Of a DNA stretch of 64,000 nucleotides, positions 24,589 to 32,932 are shown piece after piece; the stretch's first letter is position 1, and the number at the start of each line of letters is the position of its first letter. Under the pieces are notes generated by a model. It did no database searches, was not told the origin of the DNA, and saw nothing but the letters and a program-made list of their open reading frames with translations. Source of the stretch: Streptomyces buecherae (GTDB taxonomy: Bacteria; Actinomycetota; Actinomycetes; Streptomycetales; Streptomycetaceae); the NCBI RefSeq assembly GCF_014295035.1, contig NZ_CP060404.1, positions 1,716,001 to 1,780,000 of the forward strand, in the 5' to 3' direction. The position numbers and the translations under genes were made by a program.

Positions 24589-25734
24589 ATGCACTCCCCA
24601 GCACCCGCCCGCGCCAGGATCAGCGTCATCGGCGCCGGGCCCGGCGGCCTGACCTGCGCCCGGGTCCTCCAGCGGCACGGCCTCGCGGTCACCGTGTACG
24701 AGCGCGAGCCCGGCCCGACCGCGCGCGACCAGGGCGGCACCCTCGACCTGCACGTCGACAACGGTCAACGCGCCCTGCGCGCGGCCGGCCTGCTCGATGA
24801 CTTCTTCTCACTGGCCCGGCCCGAGGGGCAGGAGATGCGCCAACTCGACCCGTCGGGGTCGCTGTTGTTCCACTCCGTCCCGGAGGCAGGCGAACTCCTC
24901 CAACCGGAGATCGATCGCGGCCAGTTGCGCGACCTGTTACTCGGCTCCCTGGAGCCGGGAACCGTTCGCTGGGGCCGCGCCCTCGACGTGATCAGCGAAC
25001 CCGCCGACGGGCCCCGGCGCCTGCGCTTCGCCGACGGCACGAGCGTCGAAACCGACCTGGTCATCGGCGCCGACGGGGCGTTCTCGCGGGTGCGCCCGGC
25101 CGTGTCCCCCGCCGTCCCCGAGTACACCGGGGTGAGCTTCCTGGAGGCGTGGTTCTCCGATGTCGAGCGCCGGCACCCCGACATCGCCGCGTTGGTCGGC
25201 GCGGGGAGCGCCGCCGCGGCCGACGGCGACCGTGGCCTGTTCGCCCAGCGCAACGGCCGCGACCAGATCCGCGTCTACCTCATCCAGCGGGCCCCGGTCG
25301 ACTGGATCGCCGCGAGCGGCCTGGCCGCCGACGACACCGCCGGCATCCGCGCCCTGTTGCTCGACGCATACGCCGACTGGTCACCCCGGATGCGGCAGTT
25401 GATCACCGACAACGACGGGCCCTACGTCGACCGCCCGATCCTCGCCCTCCCGGTGCCGCACACCTGGCGGCACTGCCCGACGGTGACCCTGCTCGGCGAC
25501 GCAGCCCACCTCATGCCCCCACTCGGCGTCGGTGTCAACCTCGCCCTGCTCGACGCCAGCGAACTCGCCCTCGCCCTCGCGAGCGCCACCACCGTGGCGG
25601 AGGCCGTCCGCGCGTACGAGGAGACCATGGTGCCCCGCTCCGTCGAGACGGCCCGCGCCCTCGAAGGCGGCGCGGAGCACCTGGTGTCCGCCGAGGTTCC
25701 CGACTTCGGCCACGCCGGCGACGCCCGCGCCTGA
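24589..25734 (+). CDS. FAD-dependent monooxygenase, Tet(X)-like
   Basis: A class A flavoprotein hydroxylase of 381 residues. The FAD-binding GAGPGG occurs at residues 16-21, VYEREPG closes the first Rossmann unit, the GGTLDLHVDNGQ block is the feature shared with Tet(X), and DGAFSRVRP and GDAAHLMPPLGVGVNLALLDA are the second and third flavin motifs. Tet(X) enzymes hydroxylate tetracyclines and other phenolic compounds, but close relatives also act in secondary metabolism, so the substrate is open. A TetR gene lies divergent. The region after the stop carries a degenerate tandem repeat. Confidence 0.87.
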   Translation: MHSPAPARARISVIGAGPGGLTCARVLQRHGLAVTVYEREPGPTARDQGGTLDLHVDNGQRALRAAGLLDDFFSLARPEGQEMRQLDPSGSLLFHSVPEAGELLQPEIDRGQLRDLLLGSLEPGTVRWGRALDVISEPADGPRRLRFADGTSVETDLVIGADGAFSRVRPAVSPAVPEYTGVSFLEAWFSDVERRHPDIAALVGAGSAAAADGDRGLFAQRNGRDQIRVYLIQRAPVDWIAASGLAADDTAGIRALLLDAYADWSPRMRQLITDNDGPYVDRPILALPVPHTWRHCPTVTLLGDAAHLMPPLGVGVNLALLDASELALALASATTVAEAVRAYEETMVPRSVETARALEGGAEHLVSAEVPDFGHAGDARA

Positions 25735-25840
25735 GCGGCACGCCCCGCTGGAGGTGACGTCCGCACCTGAGCGTCGCACTCCGCTGGAGGCGACGCCGAC
25801 GCCCGAGTGCCGCGCCCCCTGCGTGGCGGCGTCCGGCCAG
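25732..25840. repeat. Degenerate tandem repeat (~36-bp unit) starting at the monooxygenase stop codon
   Basis: Units beginning CCTGAGCGGCACGCC, CCTGAGCGTCGCACT and CCCGAGTGCCGCGCC follow each other with GCTGGAGG(t/c)GACG in the middle. The first unit includes the TGA stop. The repeat fills most of the 131 bp before the convergent glycosyltransferase. Confidence 0.6.
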
Positions 25841-25865
25841 CCGCGCGGGCGCCCGCGTGGCGCGC

Positions 25866-27092
25866 CTAACCCTGTCGTGCGGCGCGCCCGGGCAGCGCGG
25901 CCTCGATGAGGTCGGCGGCCTGCTCGGTCCCGCCCTCGGCGGCCGTGCGCTCCCGCATCCGGTGCACGGCCGCGGCGACCTCGGGGTCGGCCACCAGGTC
26001 GAGCACCGCCGTGCGCAACGTGTCGGCGGTGGCCTCCGCCATGGGCACGTGCCGGGCCACGCCCAGTTCGGCCAGCATGGCCGCGTTGCCGAACTGGTCG
26101 GTGGCCAGCGGCACCGCCACCATCGGCACGCCGCTGGCCAGCCCCTCCTGGCTGCCGCCGGCCCCGGCGTGGGTGACGAAGGCGTCGGCCTGGCGCAGGA
26201 TGGACAGTTGCGGCACCCACGAGTGGACCTCGACGTTGTCGGGTATCGGGCCGAGTTCGGCCGGGTCCACGAACTTGCCGATCTGGAGCACCAGGTACCA
26301 GCCGGGCAGGTCGCCGAAGGCCGCGAGGCACTCGCGGTAGAACGCGGGCTCCTTGGTCCAGGCGGAGCCCAGCGAGACGAGCACCACCTTGGTCCCCGCG
26401 TCCAGGTGCGCGGGGCGGTGCCACTCCCCCTGGTCGGCGCGGTCGCCCTGGCAGGCGCCGACGAAGGCGAAGACGGAGGTGTCGACCTTGTCGTAGTGCG
26501 GCTGGAGGGCGCTGGGGATGAGCACGATGCCGCGCTCGGGCATCGCGACCAGCCGGGACGGGTCGGTGTGCGTCATGTCGTGTTCGACGAGCCAGGCCGC
26601 GAAGCGGTCGTAGTAGGCGGCGCCGCGCGGGGTGCGCTTCATCTCCTCGAACCCCTGGGCCAGTTCGGACTCCTCGTAACCGTCCCAGACCACCAGGTTC
26701 GGCGTGAGCTGGATGGCCGGCACGCCCCAGCGGTGGGCCAGCATGGGCGCCGGGTACGAGGTGATGTCGTGCAGCACCAGGTCCGGCTCGTCGCCGGCGT
26801 ACGCGTCGAGGAGTTGCGGCAGCATCTGCATGCCGTCGGCCAGGAAGTGCTCCAGGTAGTCGATGAGTTCGGTGCCCCACGCCTCCGGCTCGTCGTCGGT
26901 CGGCAGGGTGGAGGTGTAGATCACCGGCTCCGCGCCGGTGGCGGCGACCTTCTCCGCGAACGAGGCGGGGATGGCGTAGGTGACCCGGTGGCCGCGGGCG
27001 ACGAGTTCGCGGATCACCTCAAGGCTGGGGTTGACGTGCCCGTGGGCCGCGATGCTGAACATGGCGATGTGGGCGCGTTCGGTTGGCGTCAT
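25866..27092 (-). CDS. Macrolide-type glycosyltransferase (GT1, MGT/OleD family)
   Basis: A GT-B enzyme of 408 residues that probably transfers glucose from UDP-glucose to a macrolide or other phenolic or hydroxyl acceptor. The N-terminal acceptor domain starts with [18 protein letters not shown], where the HGHVNP His is the usual catalytic base. The C-terminal donor domain has [37 protein letters not shown] and [10 protein letters not shown], the classic sugar-nucleotide loop. Streptomyces use such enzymes (OleD, OleI, Mgt) for self-resistance by inactivating macrolides. Two palindromes lie 16-49 bp before the ATG, so it is probably repressor-controlled. Confidence 0.9.
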   Translation of the reverse strand: MTPTERAHIAMFSIAAHGHVNPSLEVIRELVARGHRVTYAIPASFAEKVAATGAEPVIYTSTLPTDDEPEAWGTELIDYLEHFLADGMQMLPQLLDAYAGDEPDLVLHDITSYPAPMLAHRWGVPAIQLTPNLVVWDGYEESELAQGFEEMKRTPRGAAYYDRFAAWLVEHDMTHTDPSRLVAMPERGIVLIPSALQPHYDKVDTSVFAFVGACQGDRADQGEWHRPAHLDAGTKVVLVSLGSAWTKEPAFYRECLAAFGDLPGWYLVLQIGKFVDPAELGPIPDNVEVHSWVPQLSILRQADAFVTHAGAGGSQEGLASGVPMVAVPLATDQFGNAAMLAELGVARHVPMAEATADTLRTAVLDLVADPEVAAAVHRMRERTAAEGGTEQAADLIEAALPGRAARQG

Positions 27093-27107
27093 GATCGGGA
27101 CTGTACG

Positions 27108-27141
27108 CGAGACGATACGTCTCGTGCAAGACGATACGTCT
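27108..27141 (-). promoter_or_regulatory. Tandem palindromic operators ahead of the glycosyltransferase
   Basis: CGAGACG-ATA-CGTCTCG (27108-27124) is a perfect dyad. A second copy of its core, AGACG-ATA-CGTCT (27129-27141), follows with centres 19 bp apart. Both lie within 50 bp upstream of the ATG at 27092, where a promoter is expected. The shape fits a TetR-type or MarR-type repressor that is not encoded next to this gene. A further GGTTCGGGGTTTC direct repeat lies at 27176-27210. Confidence 0.7.
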
Positions 27142-27300
27142 CGTCCATCTCCCTGGGTCGCGAGACGGCGGCTCGGGTTCGGGGTTTCGGGTTCGGGGTT
27201 TCGGGTTTCGACGGGTGAGGGCCCAGCGGCTCAGGGCAAGGCGGCTGGGGGCTCGACGGATGCGGGCCCGGCAGCCCCGCCGAGCCCCAGCCGGTGGCGC

Positions 27301-28629
27301 TCAGCGCTGGTAGCGCGCGAGGACCAGGTTGCCGTCGGAGACCAGCCGGTCCCGCAGCTCGCCGTCGTCGATCGCGCCGCTGTAGAACTCCTGGAAGGCG
27401 GGCGTGGCCACCTTGTCCTTCCACTCCGGGTAGCCGCGCACGGACTGGGCGGGCGCCGAGCGCAGGTGGCCGGCGAGCGCGGTGCCGGTGGCCCAGCCGT
27501 GCCGCGGGGTACGCAGCGCCGGGTCGGCCAGGGCGGTGGTGCCGGTGGGCAGCAGCCAGTCGCCACGGGCCAGCCGCACCATGTTCGCCGGTCGCAACAG
27601 GAACTCGACGAAGGCCATCGCCTCCTCCTTGCGGCGGCAGTCCGCCGCGATCGACAGCGTCTGCGGGCTGACGCCCTGCCGCTGGTCGCCGCCCGGTCCG
27701 GCGGGCGCGGGCAGCACCACCCAGTCGAAGCCGCGCGGGGCCTGCTGGACGATCTGCTGCCGGTACGAGAAGCCGAGCGGCACCATCGCGTACCGGTCGC
27801 CGAAGAAGCCCGGCAGGGTGTCGGCACCGCTCATGCCGAGGGTGCTGCGGGATGCCGACTTCTCCCGCACCACCTGGTCGCGGATGGCGTTCGGCACCAC
27901 CCGGTCGCGCGCCGTGTAGCGGATGGTGACCTTGCCGTCGTCGCCACGGTGGAACAGGTGTCCGCCGGTGGACAGCGAGAGGTTCAGCGTCGCGGAGACC
28001 GGCTCCTTGAGCGGCCAGGCCACCCCGTACGTGGCGCCACGGGTGAGTCGCTCGGCGGCGTCCGCGAACTCCTCCCACGTCCAGGGCTCGCGCGCCGTGG
28101 GCAGCCGCACGTCGGCGGCGGCCAGCAGCCGCCGGTTGGCCATGATCATGCGGGGCTCCTGGAGGAACGGCACCCCGTACACCCGCCCGCCGAAGGTCGC
28201 GGTCCGCCAACTGTGGGGCGGGATCTCGCGTCGCAGCCGGTCCGGGAGCAGGTCGCCCAGGTCGGCGAGGTAGCCGCCGTAGGCGAAGTCGGCGAGGTCG
28301 TCGGAGGCGTCGTGGATGATGTCCGGCGCCTCCCCGCCCTCGAAGGAGGTGAGGAGTTGGTCGTGCACGCTGGTCCAACTGCCCTGTACGTAGGTCACCC
28401 GGGACCGCGGGTGCGCCTCGTTCCACTCCGCGACCAACCGCTTGTTGGCCCGCACCGACTCCTGCTGCCAGGCCAGCGAGAGGAAGCGGAGGCCGCCCCC
28501 GCCCCCGCTCGCGCACCCGGGCACCAGCGCGCCGACGCCGGCCGCCCCGGCCGCGGTCAGCAGGCGACGGCGGGGCAGGCGGCGGGAGAGCGGTGACGTA
28601 CGGGCCGGCTCGTGCGGGCTTCCCGCCAT
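27301..28629 (-). CDS. Carbohydrate ABC transporter substrate-binding lipoprotein
   Basis: An extracellular solute-binding protein, family 1, of 442 residues. The signal region is RRLPRRRLLTAAGAAGVGALVPGCASG, in two blocks with a twin-arginine-like start and lipidated C39. The mature part has AEWNEAHPRSRVTYVQGSW, GEAPDIIHDASDDLADFA and a late FVEFLLRPANMVRLA, typical of CUT1 sugar binders. It is the third gene of a permease-permease-binding protein operon; its ATG overlaps the permease stop by one base. No ATPase gene is nearby, so a shared MsiK-like ATPase is likely. The sugar is unknown. Confidence 0.88.
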   Translation of the reverse strand: MAGSPHEPARTSPLSRRLPRRRLLTAAGAAGVGALVPGCASGGGGGLRFLSLAWQQESVRANKRLVAEWNEAHPRSRVTYVQGSWTSVHDQLLTSFEGGEAPDIIHDASDDLADFAYGGYLADLGDLLPDRLRREIPPHSWRTATFGGRVYGVPFLQEPRMIMANRRLLAAADVRLPTAREPWTWEEFADAAERLTRGATYGVAWPLKEPVSATLNLSLSTGGHLFHRGDDGKVTIRYTARDRVVPNAIRDQVVREKSASRSTLGMSGADTLPGFFGDRYAMVPLGFSYRQQIVQQAPRGFDWVVLPAPAGPGGDQRQGVSPQTLSIAADCRRKEEAMAFVEFLLRPANMVRLARGDWLLPTGTTALADPALRTPRHGWATGTALAGHLRSAPAQSVRGYPEWKDKVATPAFQEFYSGAIDDGELRDRLVSDGNLVLARYQR

Positions 28630-29612
28630 CAGTGCTTCACCGCCCCGGCCAGCAGACCGCCGGTGATCCGGCGCTGGATTAACGCGAACAGCACCAGCGA
28701 CGGCAGGGTCGCCAGCAGCGCGGCGGCGGCCAGCGGCCCGAGGTCGGCGACGCCCTCGGTGCCGATGAAGTGGGTGAGGACGACCGGCATGGTCTGCTTC
28801 TCCGGGGTCTTGAGCAGGACGAGCGCGAAGAAGAACTCGTTCCACGCGGTGATGAACGTGAACAGCGCGGTGGCCACGATGCCGGGCGCGAGCAGCGGAG
28901 CCGTCACCGAGACCAGCGTGCGCAGCCGGCCCGCCCCGTCCACCGCCGCGGCCTCCTCCAACTCGCGCGGCACGGCCCGCACGTACCCGGCGAGCATCCA
29001 CAGCGCGAACGGCAGCGACCAGACCACGTAGACCAGGACCAGCCCGGCGGGCTCGTCGATGAGCCGGAACTCCTTGAGGATCAGGAACAGCGGGATGATC
29101 ACCAGCACGAACGGGAACGCCTGGCTGACCACCACCCAGCCGGTGGCCGCGCGGGAGAGCGCCGAGCGGTGCCGGGCCATCACGTAGGCCATGGGCGTGG
29201 CGATCAGCACCGAGATCGCGGCGGCGCTCCCGGCGGTGAGCAGGCTGTTGCCCGCGGCCCGCAGCAGCGGCTGCTCGTCGAAGGCGCGCCGGAAGTTGTC
29301 GAACGTGGGGCGCTCCGGCAGCCAGGTCGGGTGCAGGGTGGCGAGTTCGGTGGGCGGCTTGAACGCGGTGGAGACGAGCCACAACAGGGGGAAGGCGAGG
29401 AAGACCAGGTAGCCCAGGAGCGCCAGGTACTGACCGGCGCGCGCCGCCCGGCGCCGGCCGCGCCGGGGCACACCGGCGCGCCGCCGGGACAACGCCGCGC
29501 GCCGCCGGGACAGCGCCGCACTCGGCCGGGACAGCGCGGCCCGGCCCCGGGAGTGGCCCGGCGTCGGGTGGTCCGTGGGGTGATCGGTCGGACCGGGTCC
29601 GGCTCGCTTCAC
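28629..29612 (-). CDS. Carbohydrate ABC transporter permease (MalG type)
   Basis: A 327-residue CUT1 permease. After about 60 unusual residues rich in Arg, Ala and Ser (RAALSRRRAALSRRRAG), encoded by repeated CCGGGACAGCG-like DNA, come six membrane helices and the EAA loop EEAAAVDGAGRLRTLVSVTA. FNNFR-like spacing before the first periplasmic loop (TFDNFRRAFDEQP) is normal for MalG. GTG 29612 overlaps the preceding permease stop by 4 bp (GTGA). The low-complexity N-terminal tail may be an artefact of repeat expansion upstream of the conserved start. Confidence 0.88.
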   Translation of the reverse strand: MKRAGPGPTDHPTDHPTPGHSRGRAALSRPSAALSRRRAALSRRRAGVPRRGRRRAARAGQYLALLGYLVFLAFPLLWLVSTAFKPPTELATLHPTWLPERPTFDNFRRAFDEQPLLRAAGNSLLTAGSAAAISVLIATPMAYVMARHRSALSRAATGWVVVSQAFPFVLVIIPLFLILKEFRLIDEPAGLVLVYVVWSLPFALWMLAGYVRAVPRELEEAAAVDGAGRLRTLVSVTAPLLAPGIVATALFTFITAWNEFFFALVLLKTPEKQTMPVVLTHFIGTEGVADLGPLAAAALLATLPSLVLFALIQRRITGGLLAGAVKH

Positions 29613-30583
29613 TGGTCCGCTCCCTTCAACCGTCCGACGAGGTACACGGCGAGCAGCACGGAGACGACCGCGACCAGGACGCAGCCCATGGCCGCCGCGT
29701 AGCCGAACTGGCCGTACCGGAACGCCTCCTCGTACGCGAAGAGCATCGGCAGTCGGGTGCGTCCGCCGGGGCCGCCGCTGGTGAGCACGTACACCAGGGC
29801 GAAGGAGTTGAGGTTCCAGATGAAACTGAGCGCGCTGATGGCCAGGGCGATGGGGCGGATGGCGGGCCAGGTGACGGTGCGGAACCTGCGCCAGGCGCCG
29901 GCGCCGTCCACGGCGGCGGCCTCCCGCAGTTCGCGCGGCACGTTCTGCAACCCGGCCAGCAGGGCGACAGTGACCTGGGGCAGGCCCGCCCACACGCCCA
30001 CCACGATCACCGCGGGCAGCGCGCTGGACAGGCCCGCGAGCCAGTCGGAACCGTCGCCCAGGTGCAGGTCACGCAGCGTCTCGTTGAGGATGCCGGCGTC
30101 GGAGTGGTAGACGAGCCGCCACATGATGCCGACGACGACCTCCGGCATCGCCCACGGCACGATGGCCAGCGTCCGCGCCAGCCAGCGCATCCGCAGGTCC
30201 TGGCTGAGCAGCAGGGCGAGCCCGAGCCCGAGGAGGAACTGCGGCACCGTGACGCCCACCGCCCACACCAGGCCGACCCGGAAGGACTCCCAGAAGAGGG
30301 TGTCGTGGCGCAGGTCGCGGAAGTTGAGCAGGCCGATCCACTCGGTGGGTTCGGTGCGGCCCGACTGGGAGTCGGTGAACGCGAGGCCGATGCCGTACAG
30401 CAGGGGCCCCGCGCTCAGCAGCAGGATGGGCAGGAGGGCGGGCAGGACCAGGAACCAGGGCCCGAGCCCGGCGGGCCGCCCGCCCCGGCTCCGGCCGCCG
30501 CGCGACCCCGGGGCGCGGGCCTCCTTGGCTGGGGCGCGGTCCGGTTCGTCGCCGGACCGAGCCGCCTCGGTCATCGGTCTCAC
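29609..30583 (-). CDS. Carbohydrate ABC transporter permease (MalF type)
   Basis: The first gene of the sugar import operon; 324 residues. Six membrane helices begin at WFLVLPALLPILLLSAGPLLY, and the EAA loop REAAAVDGAGAWRRFRTVTWP contacts the ATPase. AAGGAG at 30594-30599 favours GTG 30583; the in-frame ATG at 30574 is the alternative. The order MalF-MalG-binding protein, with the binding protein last, is less common than binding protein first. The APH-fold kinase gene is transcribed divergently. Confidence 0.88.
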   Translation of the reverse strand: MRPMTEAARSGDEPDRAPAKEARAPGSRGGRSRGGRPAGLGPWFLVLPALLPILLLSAGPLLYGIGLAFTDSQSGRTEPTEWIGLLNFRDLRHDTLFWESFRVGLVWAVGVTVPQFLLGLGLALLLSQDLRMRWLARTLAIVPWAMPEVVVGIMWRLVYHSDAGILNETLRDLHLGDGSDWLAGLSSALPAVIVVGVWAGLPQVTVALLAGLQNVPRELREAAAVDGAGAWRRFRTVTWPAIRPIALAISALSFIWNLNSFALVYVLTSGGPGGRTRLPMLFAYEEAFRYGQFGYAAAMGCVLVAVVSVLLAVYLVGRLKGADQ

Positions 30584-30852
30584 GGCAGGGGGGCTCCTTC
30601 ACGGCGCGGCGCGGTGGGGCGCGGCGGCCCGGACGCCGTCCGGGGAGCGCGGCACCCCGGTGCTGGGCTTGGCTGGGGCGGGGCAGCCGCGCCTGGGGCG
30701 GGCGGAACCGTCCCGTGGTCACGGGGAGCGGGCGCCCGTCAGGAGGCCCCCGTCATCGTGCTGACGGTCCGTATCGCAGTCAAGCGGTACGCGCGCACGA
30801 CCTCGACTCCCGCGATGCGAGACTGACCGGACAGGACCGGTCAGAGTCAGGC

Positions 30853-30965
30853 ACGGCCAGACCAGGACGCGGCAAAATCAGACAGGCCCGGACAAAACCC
30901 GGCCCGATCAGGCCCGGCCAGACACGGCCAGCCGAGGCCAGACACGGTCAGCCGGGGCCAGACGG
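30853..30965. repeat. Degenerate GGCCAGACACGG repeats in 438-bp divergent gap
   Basis: Between the MalF-like start (30583) and the kinase start (31022) the DNA contains at least five imperfect copies of (c)GGCCAGAC(a/c)(c)GG separated by 11-24 bp. I see no gene in 30584-31021 and no clear operator dyad. Confidence 0.5.
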
Positions 30966-31021
30966 GGACGGGCACGAGAGGACGGGCGCGGCGTGGGGCG
31001 TGACGGTGTGGGGAGCGTGGC

Positions 31022-31894
31022 GTGAGCGCGGATTTCACCGAGGAGCGGGCCCGGCGGGTGTTGGCGGCGGCGGGGCTCGCGCGGGCGCCGGGCGACGCGC
31101 GGCTGCTCGCCCTGGGCGAGAACGCGGTGTTCGCGCTGGCCAGCACCGTGGTCAAGGTGGGGCGCGAGAGCGGGCTGTGGGAGCGGGCGAGCCGCGAACC
31201 GCGCGTCGCGACCTGGCTCGCCGAGCACGGGGTGCCCGCGGTGCGCCCCGCCGAGCCGAGGGCGCTGCTGGTCGACGGGCACCCGGTCACGGTCTGGCAC
31301 CGGCTGCCGCCGGCGGTCCGCGCCGCGACCCCGGCCGACCTGGCGGGGCTGCTGCGGCGCGTGCACGCCCTGCCCGAGCCGCCGTTCGCGCTGCCGCGCC
31401 GCGAGTTGCTGGGCGGCGTGGAGCGGTGGCTGCGGCTGGCCGGGGACGCGATCGACCCCGCCGACGCGGCCTATCTGCGGGCGCGCCGGGACGGTTTCGC
31501 GCAGGCCGCGGCGGCGCTGACGCCCCATCTGCCGCCCGGTCCGCTGCACGGCGACGCGCTGCCGCGCAACGTGCACGTCAGCGCCGACGGCCCGGTCCTG
31601 GTGGACCTGGAGACCTTCGCCAGTGACCTGCGCGAACACGACCTGGTGGTGATGGCCCTCACCCGCGACCGGTACGGGCTCGACGCGGCGGCCTACGCGG
31701 AGTTCACCTCGGCCTACGGCTGGGACGTGCGCGAGTGGGAGGGATGCGCCGTGCTGCGCGGGGCCCGGGAGACGGCGAGCTGCGCCTGGGTGGCGCAGCA
31801 CGCGCCGGGCAACCCGGCCGCCCGCGCGGAGTTCGAGCGCCGGGTGGCGTCGCTGCGGGCGGGCGACCCGAGCGTGCGGTGGTTCGCCCTGTGA
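31022..31894 (+). CDS. Aminoglycoside phosphotransferase-fold (APH) kinase
   Basis: A 290-residue small-molecule kinase. The catalytic loop LHGDALPRNVHV (HGDxxxxN) and the metal-binding VLVDLETFASD (D in place of the DFG Asp) are both intact, and VVKVGRESG early in the chain holds the nucleotide-binding Lys. The family includes drug-inactivating kinases as well as homoserine, choline and fructosamine kinases. The Trp-rich C-terminus (AYGWDVREWEGC) is common in Streptomyces members of unknown substrate. GTG 31022 lies about 5 bp after a GGGGAG-like site. A 24-bp repeat begins at its stop. Confidence 0.82.
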   Translation: MSADFTEERARRVLAAAGLARAPGDARLLALGENAVFALASTVVKVGRESGLWERASREPRVATWLAEHGVPAVRPAEPRALLVDGHPVTVWHRLPPAVRAATPADLAGLLRRVHALPEPPFALPRRELLGGVERWLRLAGDAIDPADAAYLRARRDGFAQAAAALTPHLPPGPLHGDALPRNVHVSADGPVLVDLETFASDLREHDLVVMALTRDRYGLDAAAYAEFTSAYGWDVREWEGCAVLRGARETASCAWVAQHAPGNPAARAEFERRVASLRAGDPSVRWFAL

Positions 31895-31962
31895 GCGTGG
31901 CGCGGGTACGCGCCGTGAACGTGGCGCGGGTACACGTCGTCAGCGTGGCGTGGGTACGCGCC
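31891..31962. repeat. 24-bp tandem repeat starting at the APH-fold gene stop codon
   Basis: Three units (31891, 31915, 31939) of the form GTGAGCGTGGCGCGGGTACG plus four bases. The TGA of the first unit is the stop codon of the kinase gene. A truncated fourth unit follows. Confidence 0.8.
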
Positions 31963-32037
31963 GTAGCGGTCGCGCCCGTGCCGTAGCGGGGCGTTGCGCA
32001 CGCTCGCCGCGGCCGGGCGCCCGGGCCCGGCTCGCGG

Positions 32038-32760
32038 TCAGCCGGCTATCGCCGGTGCCCCGCGCAGCGGCCAGGCGCCATCCACGACCGCGTCCTGGGT
32101 GCCCTTGCGGCGCAGCCAGGACTGGAAGTCGGCGGCCCACTCCGCGTACCACCCGACCTGCTTGCGGTGCAGCTCCCACAGGTCGAGCCCCGCCACCTGG
32201 GCGTGCCGCTCGGCGACCGCGCAGGCGACCTGGGCCGCGGCCAGCGCGTCCGACCGGGCCTCGTGCGCCTGGTCGAGCGGGACGCCGTAGTGCCCGCAGA
32301 CGGCCTCCAGGGTGCGCTTGCCCTTGCGGTAGCGGTCGACGGAGCGGTCGATCGTGTACGGGTCGATGACCGGGCCGACGTCGGCCCGACCGAGCCGCTC
32401 GGGCAGCGAGGGCAGCCCGTGTCGGCGCAACTCCGCCGCCAGCATGCTGAGGTCGAACGCCGCGTTGTACGCCACGACCGGCGTGCCCGCCCGCCAGTGC
32501 GCCACGAGCACGTCCGCTATCTCGGCCACCACCTCGCGGGCCGGCCGTCCGTCGGCCGCCGCGCGGGCGTTGGTGATGCCGTGCACGGCGACGGCGTCCT
32601 GCGGTATGGGGATGCCCGGGTCGGCCAGCCATTCCCGGCCGCCCACCGCTTCCCCACCCCGGACCTCGACGACCGCGGCCGTCACGATCCGTGCCTCGTC
32701 CGGGTCGGTGCCCGTGGTCTCCAGGTCGAAGCCGATCAGCAGCTCTCGATGCCAGCCCAT
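32038..32760 (-). CDS. 3'-5' exonuclease, DEDDh/DnaQ-like
   Basis: A 240-residue stand-alone exonuclease related to the proofreading epsilon subunit. ExoI is GFDLETTGTD (D12, E14), ExoII is VAYNAAFDLSML, and ExoIII is HEARSDALAA with the catalytic His and Asp; all four acidic residues and the His are present. The C-terminal 50 residues (LHRKQVGWYAEWAADFQSWL) are characteristic of actinobacterial copies. It starts at ATG 32760. It likely acts in DNA repair or RNA/DNA end trimming; it is not linked to polymerase genes here. Confidence 0.88.
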   Translation of the reverse strand: MGWHRELLIGFDLETTGTDPDEARIVTAAVVEVRGGEAVGGREWLADPGIPIPQDAVAVHGITNARAAADGRPAREVVAEIADVLVAHWRAGTPVVAYNAAFDLSMLAAELRRHGLPSLPERLGRADVGPVIDPYTIDRSVDRYRKGKRTLEAVCGHYGVPLDQAHEARSDALAAAQVACAVAERHAQVAGLDLWELHRKQVGWYAEWAADFQSWLRRKGTQDAVVDGAWPLRGAPAIAG

Positions 32761-32932
32761 GGCGGCCCTCCTTCGTGGTGCGTCCCCCTGTTGTTCATCA
32801 CCTTCCCACGCGCCACTGACAACCCGTCCGGCGTCGGGCGCGGCCGACCGCCCCCACCGGCCGAATACCCCAAGAAGCAGCGATATGCCCGAGTTGATGG
32901 GTTTTGAGGGGAGGGGGAGGCGCGGGTCCGGC

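Noticed and set aside
24589..25734. Calling this gene a tetracycline resistance gene tet(X).
   Set aside because: The Tet(X)-like motifs are shared with many monooxygenases of other function; only family membership is supported.
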